A stretch of DNA of 64,000 nucleotides from Fimenecus sp045632525 (GCA_045632525.1 JAZQWV010000033.1:20679-84678), one strand, 5' to 3'; shown: positions 45,786-54,490, counted from the first letter of the stretch. Made by a program: numbers and translations. The notes: a model not told the origin generated them from the sequence alone.

Positions 45786-46520
45786 CTATACTCCGCCAAA
45801 TCTACGATTTCTTTTTTCAAACTGACATAATGCGTCAATCAAATCTTGTTCTGTAAAATCAGGCCAGAGAACGTCTGTAAAATAAAGTTCTGCATAAGCA
45901 GATTGCCAAGTGAGAAAGTTTGAAGTTCTATATTCTCCACTTGGTCTGATTATAAGGTCAGGGTCTGGAATATCCTTAGTATAAAGAGAGCCCGAAATCA
46001 TATCTTCTGTAATATCTTCAGGATTGATTTCACCCTTCTTCACTTTTTCTGCGATTTCTTTAACACCTTCGCATATTTCGTGACGACCACCGTAGTTAAC
46101 CGCAATATTAAGAATAACATTATTCTTATTACTACTCTCTTTTTCGGTATGTTCCATCAAGGCTAAAATATCTTCGGGCATACCTTTTCTGTCACCAATA
46201 AAGCGAAGAGAAATACCCTTTTCTTCGTTTTCTGCTTTTCGGTCTTCTGCTTCAACCAGATATTCACGAAAAAGCTGCATAATTGCATCAACTTCTTCTT
46301 GTGGACGCTTCCAGTTTTCTGTTGAGAAAGCATAGAATGTCATACATTTAACACCCACATCTGCCGCAAATTCACCGATTTTACGGAACACCTTTGCGCC
46401 CTCAATATGACCTTTGTAACGAGGAAGATTTCTTTGTTTTGCCCATCTTCCGTTACCGTCCATTATAATTCCGATGTGTTTTGGAAGAACTGAAAATTCA
46501 GGAATTTTAATATCACTCAT
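45786..46520 (-). CDS. uppS: Undecaprenyl diphosphate synthase (isoprenyl transferase)
   Basis: UppS is the cis-prenyltransferase that produces the C55 lipid carrier for peptidoglycan and surface polysaccharides, including that of the 18-26 kb cluster. The catalytic Asp21 lies in IGIIMDGNGRWAKQRNL. Other landmarks are FYAFSTENWKRP, NIAVNYGGRHEI and DLIIRPSGEYRTSNFL. Its 244 residues match the family. Confidence 0.97.
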   Translation of the reverse strand: MSDIKIPEFSVLPKHIGIIMDGNGRWAKQRNLPRYKGHIEGAKVFRKIGEFAADVGVKCMTFYAFSTENWKRPQEEVDAIMQLFREYLVEAEDRKAENEEKGISLRFIGDRKGMPEDILALMEHTEKESSNKNNVILNIAVNYGGRHEICEGVKEIAEKVKKGEINPEDITEDMISGSLYTKDIPDPDLIIRPSGEYRTSNFLTWQSAYAELYFTDVLWPDFTEQDLIDALCQFEKRNRRFGGV

Positions 46521-46539
46521 AATCTTAAAATATGCAAAT

Positions 46540-46583
46540 CGGGGCAGAATTATCCACCCTTAAGGACCGGACCATTCACCCCG
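46540..46583. other. Hairpin in the frr-uppS intergenic gap
   Basis: CGGGG (46540-46544) pairs with CCCCG (46579-46583). Inside are GAAT/ATTC, TCC/GGA and the palindrome CCTTAAGG. It occupies most of the 71-base gap within the operon and lacks a T run, so it may be an RNA processing or stability structure rather than a terminator. Confidence 0.45.
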
Positions 46584-46591
46584 CAACTTGC

Positions 46592-47146
46592 TTATATCTC
46601 CATAATCTCTTTTTCTTTTTTGTCTGCGACTACATCAATTTCTTTAATGAAATCATCTGTGATTTTTTGAATCTTTGTTTCAGCATTCTTCTGGTCATCT
46701 TCTGTGATTTCACTATTCTTTTTCATTGCTTTGATTTTATCCATAGCGTCGCGACGGATTGAACGGATTGCAACTTTTGAGTCTTCTGCAATTCGGCTAA
46801 CATCTTTACAAAGAGCCTTTCTGCGTTCCTCTGTAAGTGGTGGGAATGTGAGACGAATAACTTTGCCATCATTCATTGGAGTGATGCCAATATCAGAAGC
46901 CTGAATTGCTTTTGAAATTGGGTTGATTGTGCTTACATCCCAAGGCTGAATAACAAGAATTCTACCTTCGCTAACTGAAACTGCAGCCATCTGCTGAATT
47001 GGTGTTGGCACGCCATAATAGTCAACAACAATTTTGTCAAGGATTGCAGCGCTTGCACGGCCAGCTCTCATACCTGCATACTCTTTTTCAAGAGCAGCAA
47101 TAGTTTTGTTCATTTTTTCTTTCATTGTATCAAATACTGTATTCAT
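46592..47146 (-). CDS. frr: Ribosome recycling factor
   Basis: Frr splits post-termination ribosomes together with EF-G. Its 184 residues carry EYAGMRAGRASAAILDKIVVDYYGVPTPI near the start and RDAMDKIKAMKKN in the second half. The tRNA-mimicking helical domain and hinge are complete. It is located between pyrH and uppS, the standard order. Confidence 0.97.
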   Translation of the reverse strand: MNTVFDTMKEKMNKTIAALEKEYAGMRAGRASAAILDKIVVDYYGVPTPIQQMAAVSVSEGRILVIQPWDVSTINPISKAIQASDIGITPMNDGKVIRLTFPPLTEERRKALCKDVSRIAEDSKVAIRSIRRDAMDKIKAMKKNSEITEDDQKNAETKIQKITDDFIKEIDVVADKKEKEIMEI

Positions 47147-47158
47147 AAATCATTCTCC

Positions 47159-47872
47159 TTATTTTTCTGAAACTACAACTGTACCAACATTCTCGCCCAA
47201 AACAGCTTTAACCATATTTTCAGGTTGTTGAAGGTTGAATACAAGAAGTGGAATATCATTATCTCTGCACAGTGAAGCAGCTGTACTATCCATAACTGCA
47301 AGGCCTTTGCTAAGAATATCTTGATGAGTAATAACATCATATTTGATTGCATCGTCAAAGCGATTTGGGTCTTTGTCATAAACGCCGTCAACATTTGTTG
47401 CTTTGAAGATAATATCTGCATCAATTTCAGCAGCACGAAGAGCAGCCGCTGTATCAGTTGAGAAGAATGGGTTACCTGTTCCGCAACCGAAGATTACAAC
47501 GCGACCTTTTTCAAGGTGACGCTTTGCTCTGTGGCTGATATATGGTTCTGCGATTTTGTTCATTTCAATAGCAGTTTGAACTCTGACAATTACATCCAAC
47601 TGTTCAAGTGAATCAGCAAGTGCTAATGAATTCATTACAGTTGCAAGCATACCGATATGGTCAGCTCTTGTTCTATCCATATCACCGCTACTGCGACCAC
47701 GCCAAAAATTGCCGCCACCGACAACGATTGCTACTTCTGTGCCCAAGTCTGTCATTTCTTTGATTGCAGAGCAAACACTATTAACTGTGTTAAAATCAAA
47801 TCCATGTTTATTCTCACCAGCCAACACTTCACCGCTGACTTTGAGAAGTACTCTTTTGTATTTAGGTTCCAT
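47159..47872 (-). CDS. pyrH: UMP kinase
   Basis: PyrH phosphorylates UMP and is a hexameric amino-acid-kinase-fold enzyme. The 237 residues begin EPKYKRVLLKVSGEVLAG and include VAIVVGGGNFWRG, VFGCGTGNPFFSTDTAA and KATNVDGVYDKDP. The frame is open to 48157, but the ATG at 47872, with GGAGGTG at 47884-47890, yields the family start. rpsB and tsf, the usual upstream neighbours, are not present; instead a divergent sugar kinase follows. Confidence 0.97.
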   Translation of the reverse strand: MEPKYKRVLLKVSGEVLAGENKHGFDFNTVNSVCSAIKEMTDLGTEVAIVVGGGNFWRGRSSGDMDRTRADHIGMLATVMNSLALADSLEQLDVIVRVQTAIEMNKIAEPYISHRAKRHLEKGRVVIFGCGTGNPFFSTDTAAALRAAEIDADIIFKATNVDGVYDKDPNRFDDAIKYDVITHQDILSKGLAVMDSTAASLCRDNDIPLLVFNLQQPENMVKAVLGENVGTVVVSEK

Positions 47873-47890
47873 AAATAAAAAACACCTCCG

Positions 47891-47915
47891 TGATAACGCA
47901 CTTTTGCGATTATCA
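47891..47915 (-). promoter_or_regulatory. Hairpin in the pyrH 5' leader next to the ribosome binding site
   Basis: On the minus strand TGATAA-T-CGC / GCG-TTATCA forms a 9 bp stem with one bulge and a 6-base loop, ending one base before the GGAGGTG site. It lies between the predicted start point and the start codon and could affect translation. No known regulator is claimed. Confidence 0.45.
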
Positions 47916-47925
47916 TATTTAATAT

Positions 47926-47954
47926 ATTTTACCTTAAAAACCGCTATCTGTAAA
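47926..47954 (-). promoter_or_regulatory. Promoter of the pyrH-polC operon
   Basis: On the minus strand TTTACA (47949-47954), a 17-base spacer and TAAAAT (47926-47931). It faces away from the promoter of the kinase gene at 48078. Confidence 0.7.
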
Positions 47955-48001
47955 GGGTAATTTTCAACAATTACCATATAAATTATTATACAATTTAAGC
48001 A

Positions 48002-48030
48002 TTGACTAAAACAAGTGTTCAAGATATAAT
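48002..48030 (+). promoter_or_regulatory. Promoter of the NahK-like kinase gene
   Basis: TTGACT (48002-48007), a 17-base spacer and TATAAT (48025-48030), close to the consensus. Confidence 0.8.
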
Positions 48031-48077
48031 TAAATGGTATAATTTTGCATATAGCAAATGTTATTGGGGTGTAAAAA

Positions 48078-49184
48078 ATGTCTAATCCATTTAACCTTGA
48101 AAAGATTTGTAATCTTTTTAATCTTAAGGGCGAATTTATCGAATATAAAAGAAACACAAATGGTCACATAAATAGTACTTTTATTCTGACTTTTAATGAA
48201 GATGGAGAACTCAAAAAATATGTTCTTCAAAAAATCAGTACTGAAATATTCAAAAATCCTGTGGGACTTATGAATAACATTGTTGGTGTTACAAAGCATA
48301 TCCGCAAAAAGAATGACGATATGAACACACCTTGGGCAGACCGTTGCACACTTACCTTTTTGCCCACATCGGACGATAAATATTTCTATCTTGACGAAGA
48401 AAACAACTGTTGGCGTGTTTATGAATTCATTGATGATGTTTACACTTGCAACGCTATTGAAAATTCAAACGATTTCTATAATGCTGGTGTGGCATTTGGT
48501 GAATTCCAGAATCTCTTGGCAGATTATGACAGCAGTACACTTGTTGAAACAATCCCAAATTTTCATAACACAGTTTCTCGATTTGCAGATTTCAAAAAAG
48601 CAGTCCAAGAAAACAAGTCAGGCAGATTAGATAATGTTAAAGATGAAGTTGAATTTGCTATCGCAAGAGAAAAAGATACACACTTTCTTGTAGATTTAAT
48701 TGCAGAAGGCAAATTACCACTTCGAGTTACACACAATGACACAAAACTCAACAACATTCTTTTTGACAACGAGACAAACAAGGGCATTTGCATCATTGAC
48801 CTTGATACTGTTATGCCGGGTCTTTCACTCTATGATTTTGGTGACAGCATCCGTTTTGGTGCTAACACAGCCGCTGAAGACGAGAAAGATATTTCAAAAG
48901 TTTCACTTGACCTTGAACTTTATGAAGCTTATGTAAAAGGCTATCTCAGTAGTGCAAAAGACGCACTCACAGACCTTGAAAAAGAGCTTTTACCATTCGG
49001 TGCAAAACTTATGACTTATGAATGTGGAATCCGTTTTCTTATGGACTATCTTAACGGTGATATTTATTTCCACACAGATTATGACGACCATAATCTAGTC
49101 CGTGCTCGTACACAGTTTGCACTCGTTGCGGATATGGAAAAGAAAATGGGCGAAATGCTCGAAATCACAAAGAAATATTGCTAA
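48078..49184 (+). CDS. Phosphotransferase of the NahK (N-acetylhexosamine 1-kinase)-like group
   Basis: A 368-residue kinase of the aminoglycoside phosphotransferase/choline kinase fold. The catalytic loop reads RVTHNDTKLNNILFD near residue 218 and the metal motif IIDLDTVMPGLSLYDFGDS near 242. These, and the N-terminal TNGHINSTF nucleotide loop, agree with NahK-type anomeric kinases that phosphorylate GlcNAc/GalNAc at C1. The lacto-N-biose pathway genes that accompany NahK in bifidobacteria are absent here, so substrate is open. It is a single gene with its own promoter and terminator. Confidence 0.82.
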   Translation: MSNPFNLEKICNLFNLKGEFIEYKRNTNGHINSTFILTFNEDGELKKYVLQKISTEIFKNPVGLMNNIVGVTKHIRKKNDDMNTPWADRCTLTFLPTSDDKYFYLDEENNCWRVYEFIDDVYTCNAIENSNDFYNAGVAFGEFQNLLADYDSSTLVETIPNFHNTVSRFADFKKAVQENKSGRLDNVKDEVEFAIAREKDTHFLVDLIAEGKLPLRVTHNDTKLNNILFDNETNKGICIIDLDTVMPGLSLYDFGDSIRFGANTAAEDEKDISKVSLDLELYEAYVKGYLSSAKDALTDLEKELLPFGAKLMTYECGIRFLMDYLNGDIYFHTDYDDHNLVRARTQFALVADMEKKMGEMLEITKKYC

Positions 49185-49197
49185 ATACATAAAAATC

Positions 49198-49223
49198 AAG
49201 CCACTCAATTGAGTGGCTTTTTT
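49198..49223 (+). terminator. Terminator of the NahK-like gene
   Basis: The 22-base perfect palindrome AAGCCACTCA-AT-TGAGTGGCTT is followed by T6. Confidence 0.9.
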
Positions 49224-49227
49224 GTTT

Positions 49228-50196
49228 TTAATATGTAATTGTGTAATCCTTTTCAAATGCCATATCAATTGAAATATCGTGAGTGCCAAACATGTTCACT
49301 GTAAGCATAAGTTTTGTTGGAATCATATAGTTTGCGCTTGTCATTCTGTTTGTCGCTTTATCAAACTTCGCAATAACTGTGCAATTGCTATATTGTGTTG
49401 AGAATTTCTCAACCATAGCTGACTCTGAGTTTCCCTCAACCTCGTTAGTTTCAATAACATCAAAAGCTGCTCCGACACCTTTGCCAGCAGTTGGATTGGT
49501 TTCATTCTTAACTACAATTCTTACTTCGTAATAATTGCCCATATCTTTAAAGGTTGCCTCTGTAACATCGTTAACTGTAAGGCAACTTACATAGCTTTGT
49601 TTTGGCACTTGGAAGTTTTCAACAATTGCTTCACGACCTGAATATGTAATAGGGTCTGTGTCGTCCTTCATAAATTTATCAGCCATAGTGTCTGCCATAC
49701 TTTGAAGCACTGCTGGTGCTACAACTTCATTGATATTACGCTTTTCATAATTCTTAACAACCTTAGTTGCTTCTGTCTTTACTCTGTTTGCATTCTTATT
49801 GAAATATTCAACGATTTCTGCAGTTGTTTTGCTGTCTTTAGACTCCTTGAGTGTAGTTGATTCTTCTGGTGTTACAGGTGTTTCACCCTTGTCAGAGCCT
49901 GAATCTGTGTCCCCACCTGAATTTGAAATTGTTGTGCTTTCTGTGCTGCCTGGCACATTAGTGTCAGTGTCTTTATCTGGTTTTGGAATCAACAAAGCAA
50001 CAATGACAATTACAACTGCAAGAATAACTGCAAGCAATGCTTTAATAACAGAATTTGCCTTATCTTTCTTTTGTAATGTAGCTAACTCTTTTGCTTTTTC
50101 TTCTGCATTTTGATTTTGATAAAGCTCGCCACCACAATATGCACACACTGTTGCATATTCATTCATATTGTTTTTTTGACAATTTGGACAAATCAT
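49228..50196 (-). CDS. Zinc-ribbon membrane protein, function unknown
   Basis: A 322-residue protein with an N-terminal zinc ribbon (CPNC ... CAYCG), a charged stretch, and one membrane helix at about 47-70 (VIKALLAVILAVVIVIVALL). An extracellular linker is rich in Thr, Ser, Gly and Asp (about 75-125), and the C-terminal domain of about 190 residues is of mixed alpha/beta character. The pattern zinc ribbon-helix-linker-domain is common in Clostridia, but I cannot name a function. The ribosome binding site is GAGGGG. It ends close to the terminator of the convergent kinase gene. Confidence 0.75.
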   Translation of the reverse strand: MICPNCQKNNMNEYATVCAYCGGELYQNQNAEEKAKELATLQKKDKANSVIKALLAVILAVVIVIVALLIPKPDKDTDTNVPGSTESTTISNSGGDTDSGSDKGETPVTPEESTTLKESKDSKTTAEIVEYFNKNANRVKTEATKVVKNYEKRNINEVVAPAVLQSMADTMADKFMKDDTDPITYSGREAIVENFQVPKQSYVSCLTVNDVTEATFKDMGNYYEVRIVVKNETNPTAGKGVGAAFDVIETNEVEGNSESAMVEKFSTQYSNCTVIAKFDKATNRMTSANYMIPTKLMLTVNMFGTHDISIDMAFEKDYTITY

Positions 50197-50219
50197 TTTC
50201 CATACCCCTCTTATTCAAC

Positions 50220-51653
50220 TTAAATGCTAAGCGTTGCGAGACCACCCTCACTTGTCTCGCGATATGCTGAATGAATATCAAGACCTGTTTTCTTCATTGT
50301 TTCGATTACATTATCAAGAGAAATTTTTCTTGTTTCGCTCAAGAAACTCGCAAGATTAACCGCATTGATTGCTCTCATTGCCGCAACGGCATTTCTCTCA
50401 ATGCAAGGAATTTGCACAAGCCCGCAAATAGGGTCGCAAGTGAGCCCCAAATGGTGTTCTATTGCAATTTCGGCTGCATATTCAATCTTGCCTCTTTTAA
50501 GACCGAAAAGTTCACCGAGAGACGCAGCAGCCATAGCACAAGCTGTGCCAACTTCCGCTTGGCAACCACATTCTGCACCTGAAATTGATGCATTTGTCTT
50601 AACAAGATTACCGATAAGTCCTGCTGTTGCAAGTGCTTTCAAAATCTTCTCATCTGTGAAACCGTGTTTATGTTGCATATAGTAAAGTACAGCAGGCACA
50701 ACTCCTGACGCACCGCAAGTTGGCGCAGTAACAATTCTGTTACCTGATGCATTCTGCTCACTGACTGCGAAAGCATAAGAACAAACTTCTCTGTTTTCAC
50801 GGGTTTCTGCGCTCTCACCGATATGCTCCATATTATAAAGATATTTTGCTTTTTTCTGCACTTCAAGACCACCAGGAAGAATGCCCTCGTCTTCGATTCC
50901 ACGTTCAACAGCATCTTTCATTGTCTTCCATACTGTTGCAAGATAATCCCAGATATATTCACCCTCGACTTCGTCAACATATTGCCACAAACGATATTTC
51001 TTCTCTTTGCAATATGCTTTGATGTCTTTGAATGTGCTTAAATTATATACAATAGGCTCTGTTGCAGATTTGCTACCTTCAAATTCAATTCGGCCACCGC
51101 CAACGCTGAAAACACGGATAAAATCAACCTGTTCACCGTCTTTGAAAGCATACAAATCCATTGTATTTGGGTGCTCAATATCATTTTTGAGATAGTCGAA
51201 CTCCACTTCACAAGGAATTGGTGCTAATGTGTTTATAATAACAGAATCTGTGCAGTGTCCCTTGCCTGTTTTCGCAAGTGAACCATATAAAATTGCCTTG
51301 AAAGAATCTGCATCTGCATTTTTCTCTTTAAAGAGAATACATGCTTTTTCAGGACCCATTGTATGCGAGCTTGACGGACCACAACCAATTCTATAAAGTT
51401 GGTTAAGTGATTCCATACCATTAAGTTTTTCAACAGTTTTCTTTTCTTCTTCACTTTCGAAGAAAATATCCATTGAAACACCAAACACCTTTGCCATTTT
51501 ATAAAAGTTTTCTGCTGATGGCACACTCTCGCCATTTTCCCAAGAGAGCACGGTTTGCTCGTCTGCATTAACTCTGTCAGCAAGTCCGCTCATTGACATA
51601 TTGTTCTTTTCTCTTAATTCAGTTATCTTTTTTGAATAAACATCATTTAACAT
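50220..51653 (-). CDS. L-serine dehydratase (single chain) with an N-terminal XRE-type DNA-binding domain
   Basis: A 477-residue fusion. Residues 1-66 are a Cro/CI-type helix-turn-helix: KITELREKNNMSMSGLADRV, then ADEQTVLSWENGESVPSAEN and GVSMDIFFE. Residues about 80-477 are an iron-sulfur L-serine ammonia-lyase with both the beta-type (YRIGCGPSSSHTMGPEKA, ALYGSLAKTGKGH) and alpha-type parts (VTAPTCGASGVVP, GAECGCQAEVGTA, GLTCDPICGLVQIPCIERN). It deaminates serine to pyruvate and ammonia. The cluster cysteines are all present. The added domain suggests that the enzyme also binds DNA or autoregulates. A YhcH-like gene is two bases upstream. Confidence 0.9.
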   Translation of the reverse strand: MLNDVYSKKITELREKNNMSMSGLADRVNADEQTVLSWENGESVPSAENFYKMAKVFGVSMDIFFESEEEKKTVEKLNGMESLNQLYRIGCGPSSSHTMGPEKACILFKEKNADADSFKAILYGSLAKTGKGHCTDSVIINTLAPIPCEVEFDYLKNDIEHPNTMDLYAFKDGEQVDFIRVFSVGGGRIEFEGSKSATEPIVYNLSTFKDIKAYCKEKKYRLWQYVDEVEGEYIWDYLATVWKTMKDAVERGIEDEGILPGGLEVQKKAKYLYNMEHIGESAETRENREVCSYAFAVSEQNASGNRIVTAPTCGASGVVPAVLYYMQHKHGFTDEKILKALATAGLIGNLVKTNASISGAECGCQAEVGTACAMAAASLGELFGLKRGKIEYAAEIAIEHHLGLTCDPICGLVQIPCIERNAVAAMRAINAVNLASFLSETRKISLDNVIETMKKTGLDIHSAYRETSEGGLATLSI

Positions 51654-51655
51654 TT

Positions 51656-52102
51656 TTACACCTTAACCTTTACTACAACCTTTTTGCAAGTCATAGGTTT
51701 GTTATTAGTTGCCACGCCTGGACAATGCAAATCATTTGGATAAAGCACCATAAAACTATTCTCTATAAGTGTTATTGCTTCAGTTTTACACTCAAAAAAC
51801 CACACATCGTTTTCAGGAATTGCCTGTGTTTCTTTTTCTTCATAACCCATTGGTGCAACACCGATTAACTCTTCACCATTCACCATAAATTGAATATCTA
51901 TGTACTTTTTGTGTGCTTCGGATATTGTTTTTTCTGGGTCTGTGTCATATGACTGCACCATATAGAAAATATTGTCACCATCAAGTTCATATCTACCTAA
52001 TTCCATAGTGTTAAAATCAGTTTTTGCAAGGAATTGGAGAGCAGTATAAACCCTACCAAGCCCCTTATAATTATCTATATTTTTCAAAGTATCAAAAATC
52101 AT
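51656..52102 (-). CDS. YhcH/YjgK/YiaL family protein
   Basis: A 148-residue cupin-like protein of the YhcH/YjgK/YiaL (DUF386) family, related to EbgC. Typical pieces are GRYELDGDNIFYMVQSYDT, EAHKKYIDIQFMVNGEE and the metal-site region FMVLYPNDLHCPGVA. Relatives act on sugar acids or modify beta-galactosidase, often as anomerases. Two bases separate it from the serine dehydratase gene downstream; the metabolic link is unclear. Confidence 0.87.
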   Translation of the reverse strand: MIFDTLKNIDNYKGLGRVYTALQFLAKTDFNTMELGRYELDGDNIFYMVQSYDTDPEKTISEAHKKYIDIQFMVNGEELIGVAPMGYEEKETQAIPENDVWFFECKTEAITLIENSFMVLYPNDLHCPGVATNNKPMTCKKVVVKVKV

Positions 52103-52147
52103 AATATCACCTATTCAAATATATCAAATTGAGAGTTAAAAGTCAAC

Positions 52148-52176
52148 AAAAAACAGGGACGGTATATACCCGTCCC
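52148..52176 (-). terminator. Terminator of the helical-bundle protein gene
   Basis: GGGACGG / CCGTCCC with an AT-rich loop (GGTATATACC can pair further). The minus strand continues into T6. Confidence 0.8.
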
Positions 52177-52188
52177 ATAAAAATCCAA

Positions 52189-52623
52189 CTATAAAAATTG
52201 TCGCATCTGAATTGTTAAATCTTCTTCAAGATTAATGAGCCTTTTGCAGATGTCCTTTGATTTTTCGTCTGCCGCAACATATTGGTTAAGATATTTGTTA
52301 AGAGATTTAACTCCCATATTGCAGCCCTCTGTAATCAAATCTGCAATAGTATGGTCACTTTCATTCATAACAAGCTTCATATTCGTTTTAAGCCAAGACA
52401 TACCCTTTGCCATTGGGTTTGGCTCTTTGCCATCGTCACGATAACGGTCTAATAATTCCTGAAGCTCTTTATCAAGCTTTTTATGCTCTTCTTTTGAGTC
52501 TTCAAGGTCTTTTTTGAGTCGGTCAGATTTAACATAATCCAACACATCATCAATGGACGAAACACCCATTTTAATACCTGCGTCGCACTCACGAAGCAAT
52601 TTTATTGTATCTTGTTCAACCAT
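52189..52623 (-). CDS. Small helical-bundle protein, possibly ferritin-like (DUF2383-like)
   Basis: A 144-residue, charge-rich, almost wholly helical protein with four predicted helices, and no signal or membrane segment. The pattern EECDAGIKMGVSSIDDVLDYV-like start (CDAGIKMGVSSIDDVL), KGMSWLKTNMKLVMNESD and ADLITEGCNMGVKSLNKYL is familiar from uncharacterised clostridial ferritin-like proteins. I see no complete di-iron motif, so metal binding is not claimed. It has its own terminator. Confidence 0.7.
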   Translation of the reverse strand: MVEQDTIKLLRECDAGIKMGVSSIDDVLDYVKSDRLKKDLEDSKEEHKKLDKELQELLDRYRDDGKEPNPMAKGMSWLKTNMKLVMNESDHTIADLITEGCNMGVKSLNKYLNQYVAADEKSKDICKRLINLEEDLTIQMRQFL

Positions 52624-52676
52624 AAAAACACTCCTTTAAATTTGGTTAACATTAGTATTACCAGATTAAAGAAGAA

Positions 52677-52698
52677 AAACCGTCCAATAGGACGGTTT
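52677..52698 (-). terminator. Terminator of the SulP transporter gene
   Basis: AAACCGTCC / GGACGGTTT with loop TATT on the minus strand, followed by T5C. Confidence 0.88.
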
Positions 52699-52705
52699 GA
52701 ATGTT

Positions 52706-54367
52706 TTATTTAATCTCTTCTGCACGTTTAAGTGCTTCGTCAATATGTGAGCAGAAATTTTCTGCACCAACTGCATCGTAAAATCCTGATTTCTGCATTG
52801 CATGTAAAGGTTGCTCGTTAACATGAGAAAGCACAAGTGACACACCCTTGCTTTGACATTTTTTATAAAGCATTTCAAGAGAATTCATTGCTGTTGCATC
52901 GATTGCAGAAACGCCTCTCATTCGCAACACAAGACAATGAGTATATTCTTTAAGAGTAATATCAAGAATTTTATCTGCTGCACCAAAGAAAAGTGGTCCG
53001 CTGATTTCATAAACACGAACATTTTTAGGAACAATCTTCAAATCAAGACTATCCTTATCGTTTTCAGCATCAACATATTTCCAACCTGTAACGGCAGTTT
53101 CTTCACTCATTCTCTTCATAAACAACATTGCTGCAAGAACCATACCAACTTCAATAGCGATAACAAGGTCAAAAATAACAGTAAGACCAAATGTGATTAC
53201 CATAACGATAATATCATTTTTTGGTGCAGCTTTGAGAATGTGCACAAACTTTTTCCATTCACTCATATTGTAAGCAACCATAAAGAGAATTGCTGCAATT
53301 GTTGGCATTGGAATAAGCCCCGCAAGTGGCATAAGGAACAATAACACAAGCAAAAGCACTACTGCGTGCACCATACCTGCAACTGGTGTTCTGCCACCAT
53401 TTTTAGCATTTGCTGCAGTTCTTGCAATTGCACCCGTAGCAGGAATTCCACCGAATAACACAGATGCAATATTGCCCACACCCTGTGCCACTAATTCTGC
53501 ATTTGAATTGTGACGAGAGTTAACCATACTATCAGCAACTACACAAGAGAGAAGTGATTCAATTGCTGCTAAAATTGCAATTGTGAATGCATCAGGCAAC
53601 ACAGCTGAAACTTTTGCAAAGCTAAATTGCATATCAGTCAATGCAAACTTGGGGAATCCTGACGGAATTGTATAAAGTTCACCGATTGTGAAAACTCCAT
53701 TGTCAAGTCCGGGAATAAATTTCACCATAAGTGCACCAACCACAACGGCAATAAGTGATGGTGGAATTTTCTTCTCAAATTTAGGATAAATTATGAGAAT
53801 TGCAAGTGACACCGCACCAACTAAAAGTGCTTGCCAACTAAATGTGCCGATTGCATGGATATTTGCTTCAATTTTTTCAATTGTCTCAATGGGTTTAACA
53901 CCGTCGGCATATTGAATTCCAAGAAAATCTTTAATCTGACCGATGAAAATTGTCACCGCAATACCCGCAGTAAATCCTGTGGTAATTGTATATGGAATAA
54001 ATTTAATAAGTGAGCCTAATTTGAACACACCCATTAAAATAAGAAAAATACCCGCAAGAATAGTTGCAATAATTAGTCCTTCCATGCCCTGAGTTGCAAC
54101 TATACCTGCAACAACAGTGGCAAAAGCCGCCGTAGGACCTGCAATTTGCACTCGGCTACCACCTAAAAAAGACACCATAAAGCCCGCAAAAATTGCAGTA
54201 TAAACACCACAAGCAGGCTCAACGCCCGATGCAAGTGCCAAAGCAATTGACAATGGCAAAGCAATAATCGCAACAATAACACCCGCAACAATATCATTTG
54301 CAAACTGGTCTTTTTTATAGTTTTTAATCACCGAAAAGAATTTTGGTTTAAGATAAAACTTCTTCAT
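52706..54367 (-). CDS. SulP family anion permease with STAS domain
   Basis: A 553-residue SLC26/SulP transporter. It has 12-14 membrane helices, beginning with VAGVIVAIIALPLSIALALASG, with FLGGSRVQIAGPTAAF and GGIPATGAIARTAANAKNG as SulP signatures. A C-terminal STAS domain lies at about 435-545 (VYEISGPLFFGAADKILDIT, LRMRGVSAIDATAMNSLE). Substrates of the family include sulfate, bicarbonate and dicarboxylates; the sequence does not decide. No sulfate-assimilation gene is nearby. Confidence 0.92.
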   Translation of the reverse strand: MKKFYLKPKFFSVIKNYKKDQFANDIVAGVIVAIIALPLSIALALASGVEPACGVYTAIFAGFMVSFLGGSRVQIAGPTAAFATVVAGIVATQGMEGLIIATILAGIFLILMGVFKLGSLIKFIPYTITTGFTAGIAVTIFIGQIKDFLGIQYADGVKPIETIEKIEANIHAIGTFSWQALLVGAVSLAILIIYPKFEKKIPPSLIAVVVGALMVKFIPGLDNGVFTIGELYTIPSGFPKFALTDMQFSFAKVSAVLPDAFTIAILAAIESLLSCVVADSMVNSRHNSNAELVAQGVGNIASVLFGGIPATGAIARTAANAKNGGRTPVAGMVHAVVLLLVLLFLMPLAGLIPMPTIAAILFMVAYNMSEWKKFVHILKAAPKNDIIVMVITFGLTVIFDLVIAIEVGMVLAAMLFMKRMSEETAVTGWKYVDAENDKDSLDLKIVPKNVRVYEISGPLFFGAADKILDITLKEYTHCLVLRMRGVSAIDATAMNSLEMLYKKCQSKGVSLVLSHVNEQPLHAMQKSGFYDAVGAENFCSHIDEALKRAEEIK

Positions 54368-54375
54368 ATTTTCAC

Positions 54376-54433
54376 ATCCGTATTATCAATTTGTGACGGA
54401 TAAAATATTAGCACTTTTATACAATGTAGTCAA
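54376..54433 (-). promoter_or_regulatory. Promoter and leader dyad of the SulP gene
   Basis: On the minus strand TTGACT (54428-54433), a 17-base spacer and TAATAT (54405-54410). Just downstream, ATCCGT (54396-54401) and ACGGAT (54376-54381) form an inverted repeat with a 14-base gap that could be an operator or leader hairpin. Confidence 0.65.
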
Positions 54434-54454
54434 GGATTATTTGTGAGTTTTGCT

Positions 54455-54485
54455 GAAAAAATTAAGGGTGACTTTCGCCACCCTT
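54455..54485 (-). terminator. Terminator of the alpha/beta hydrolase gene
   Basis: AAGGGTG / CACCCTT with an 8-base loop; on the minus strand it runs into AATTTTTTC. Confidence 0.8.
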
Positions 54486-54490
54486 TTTGT

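Noticed and set aside
47873..48157. Upstream extension of the pyrH frame
   Set aside because: It crosses the promoter and the leader hairpin; the ATG at 47872 has a strong ribosome binding site and matches the family start.
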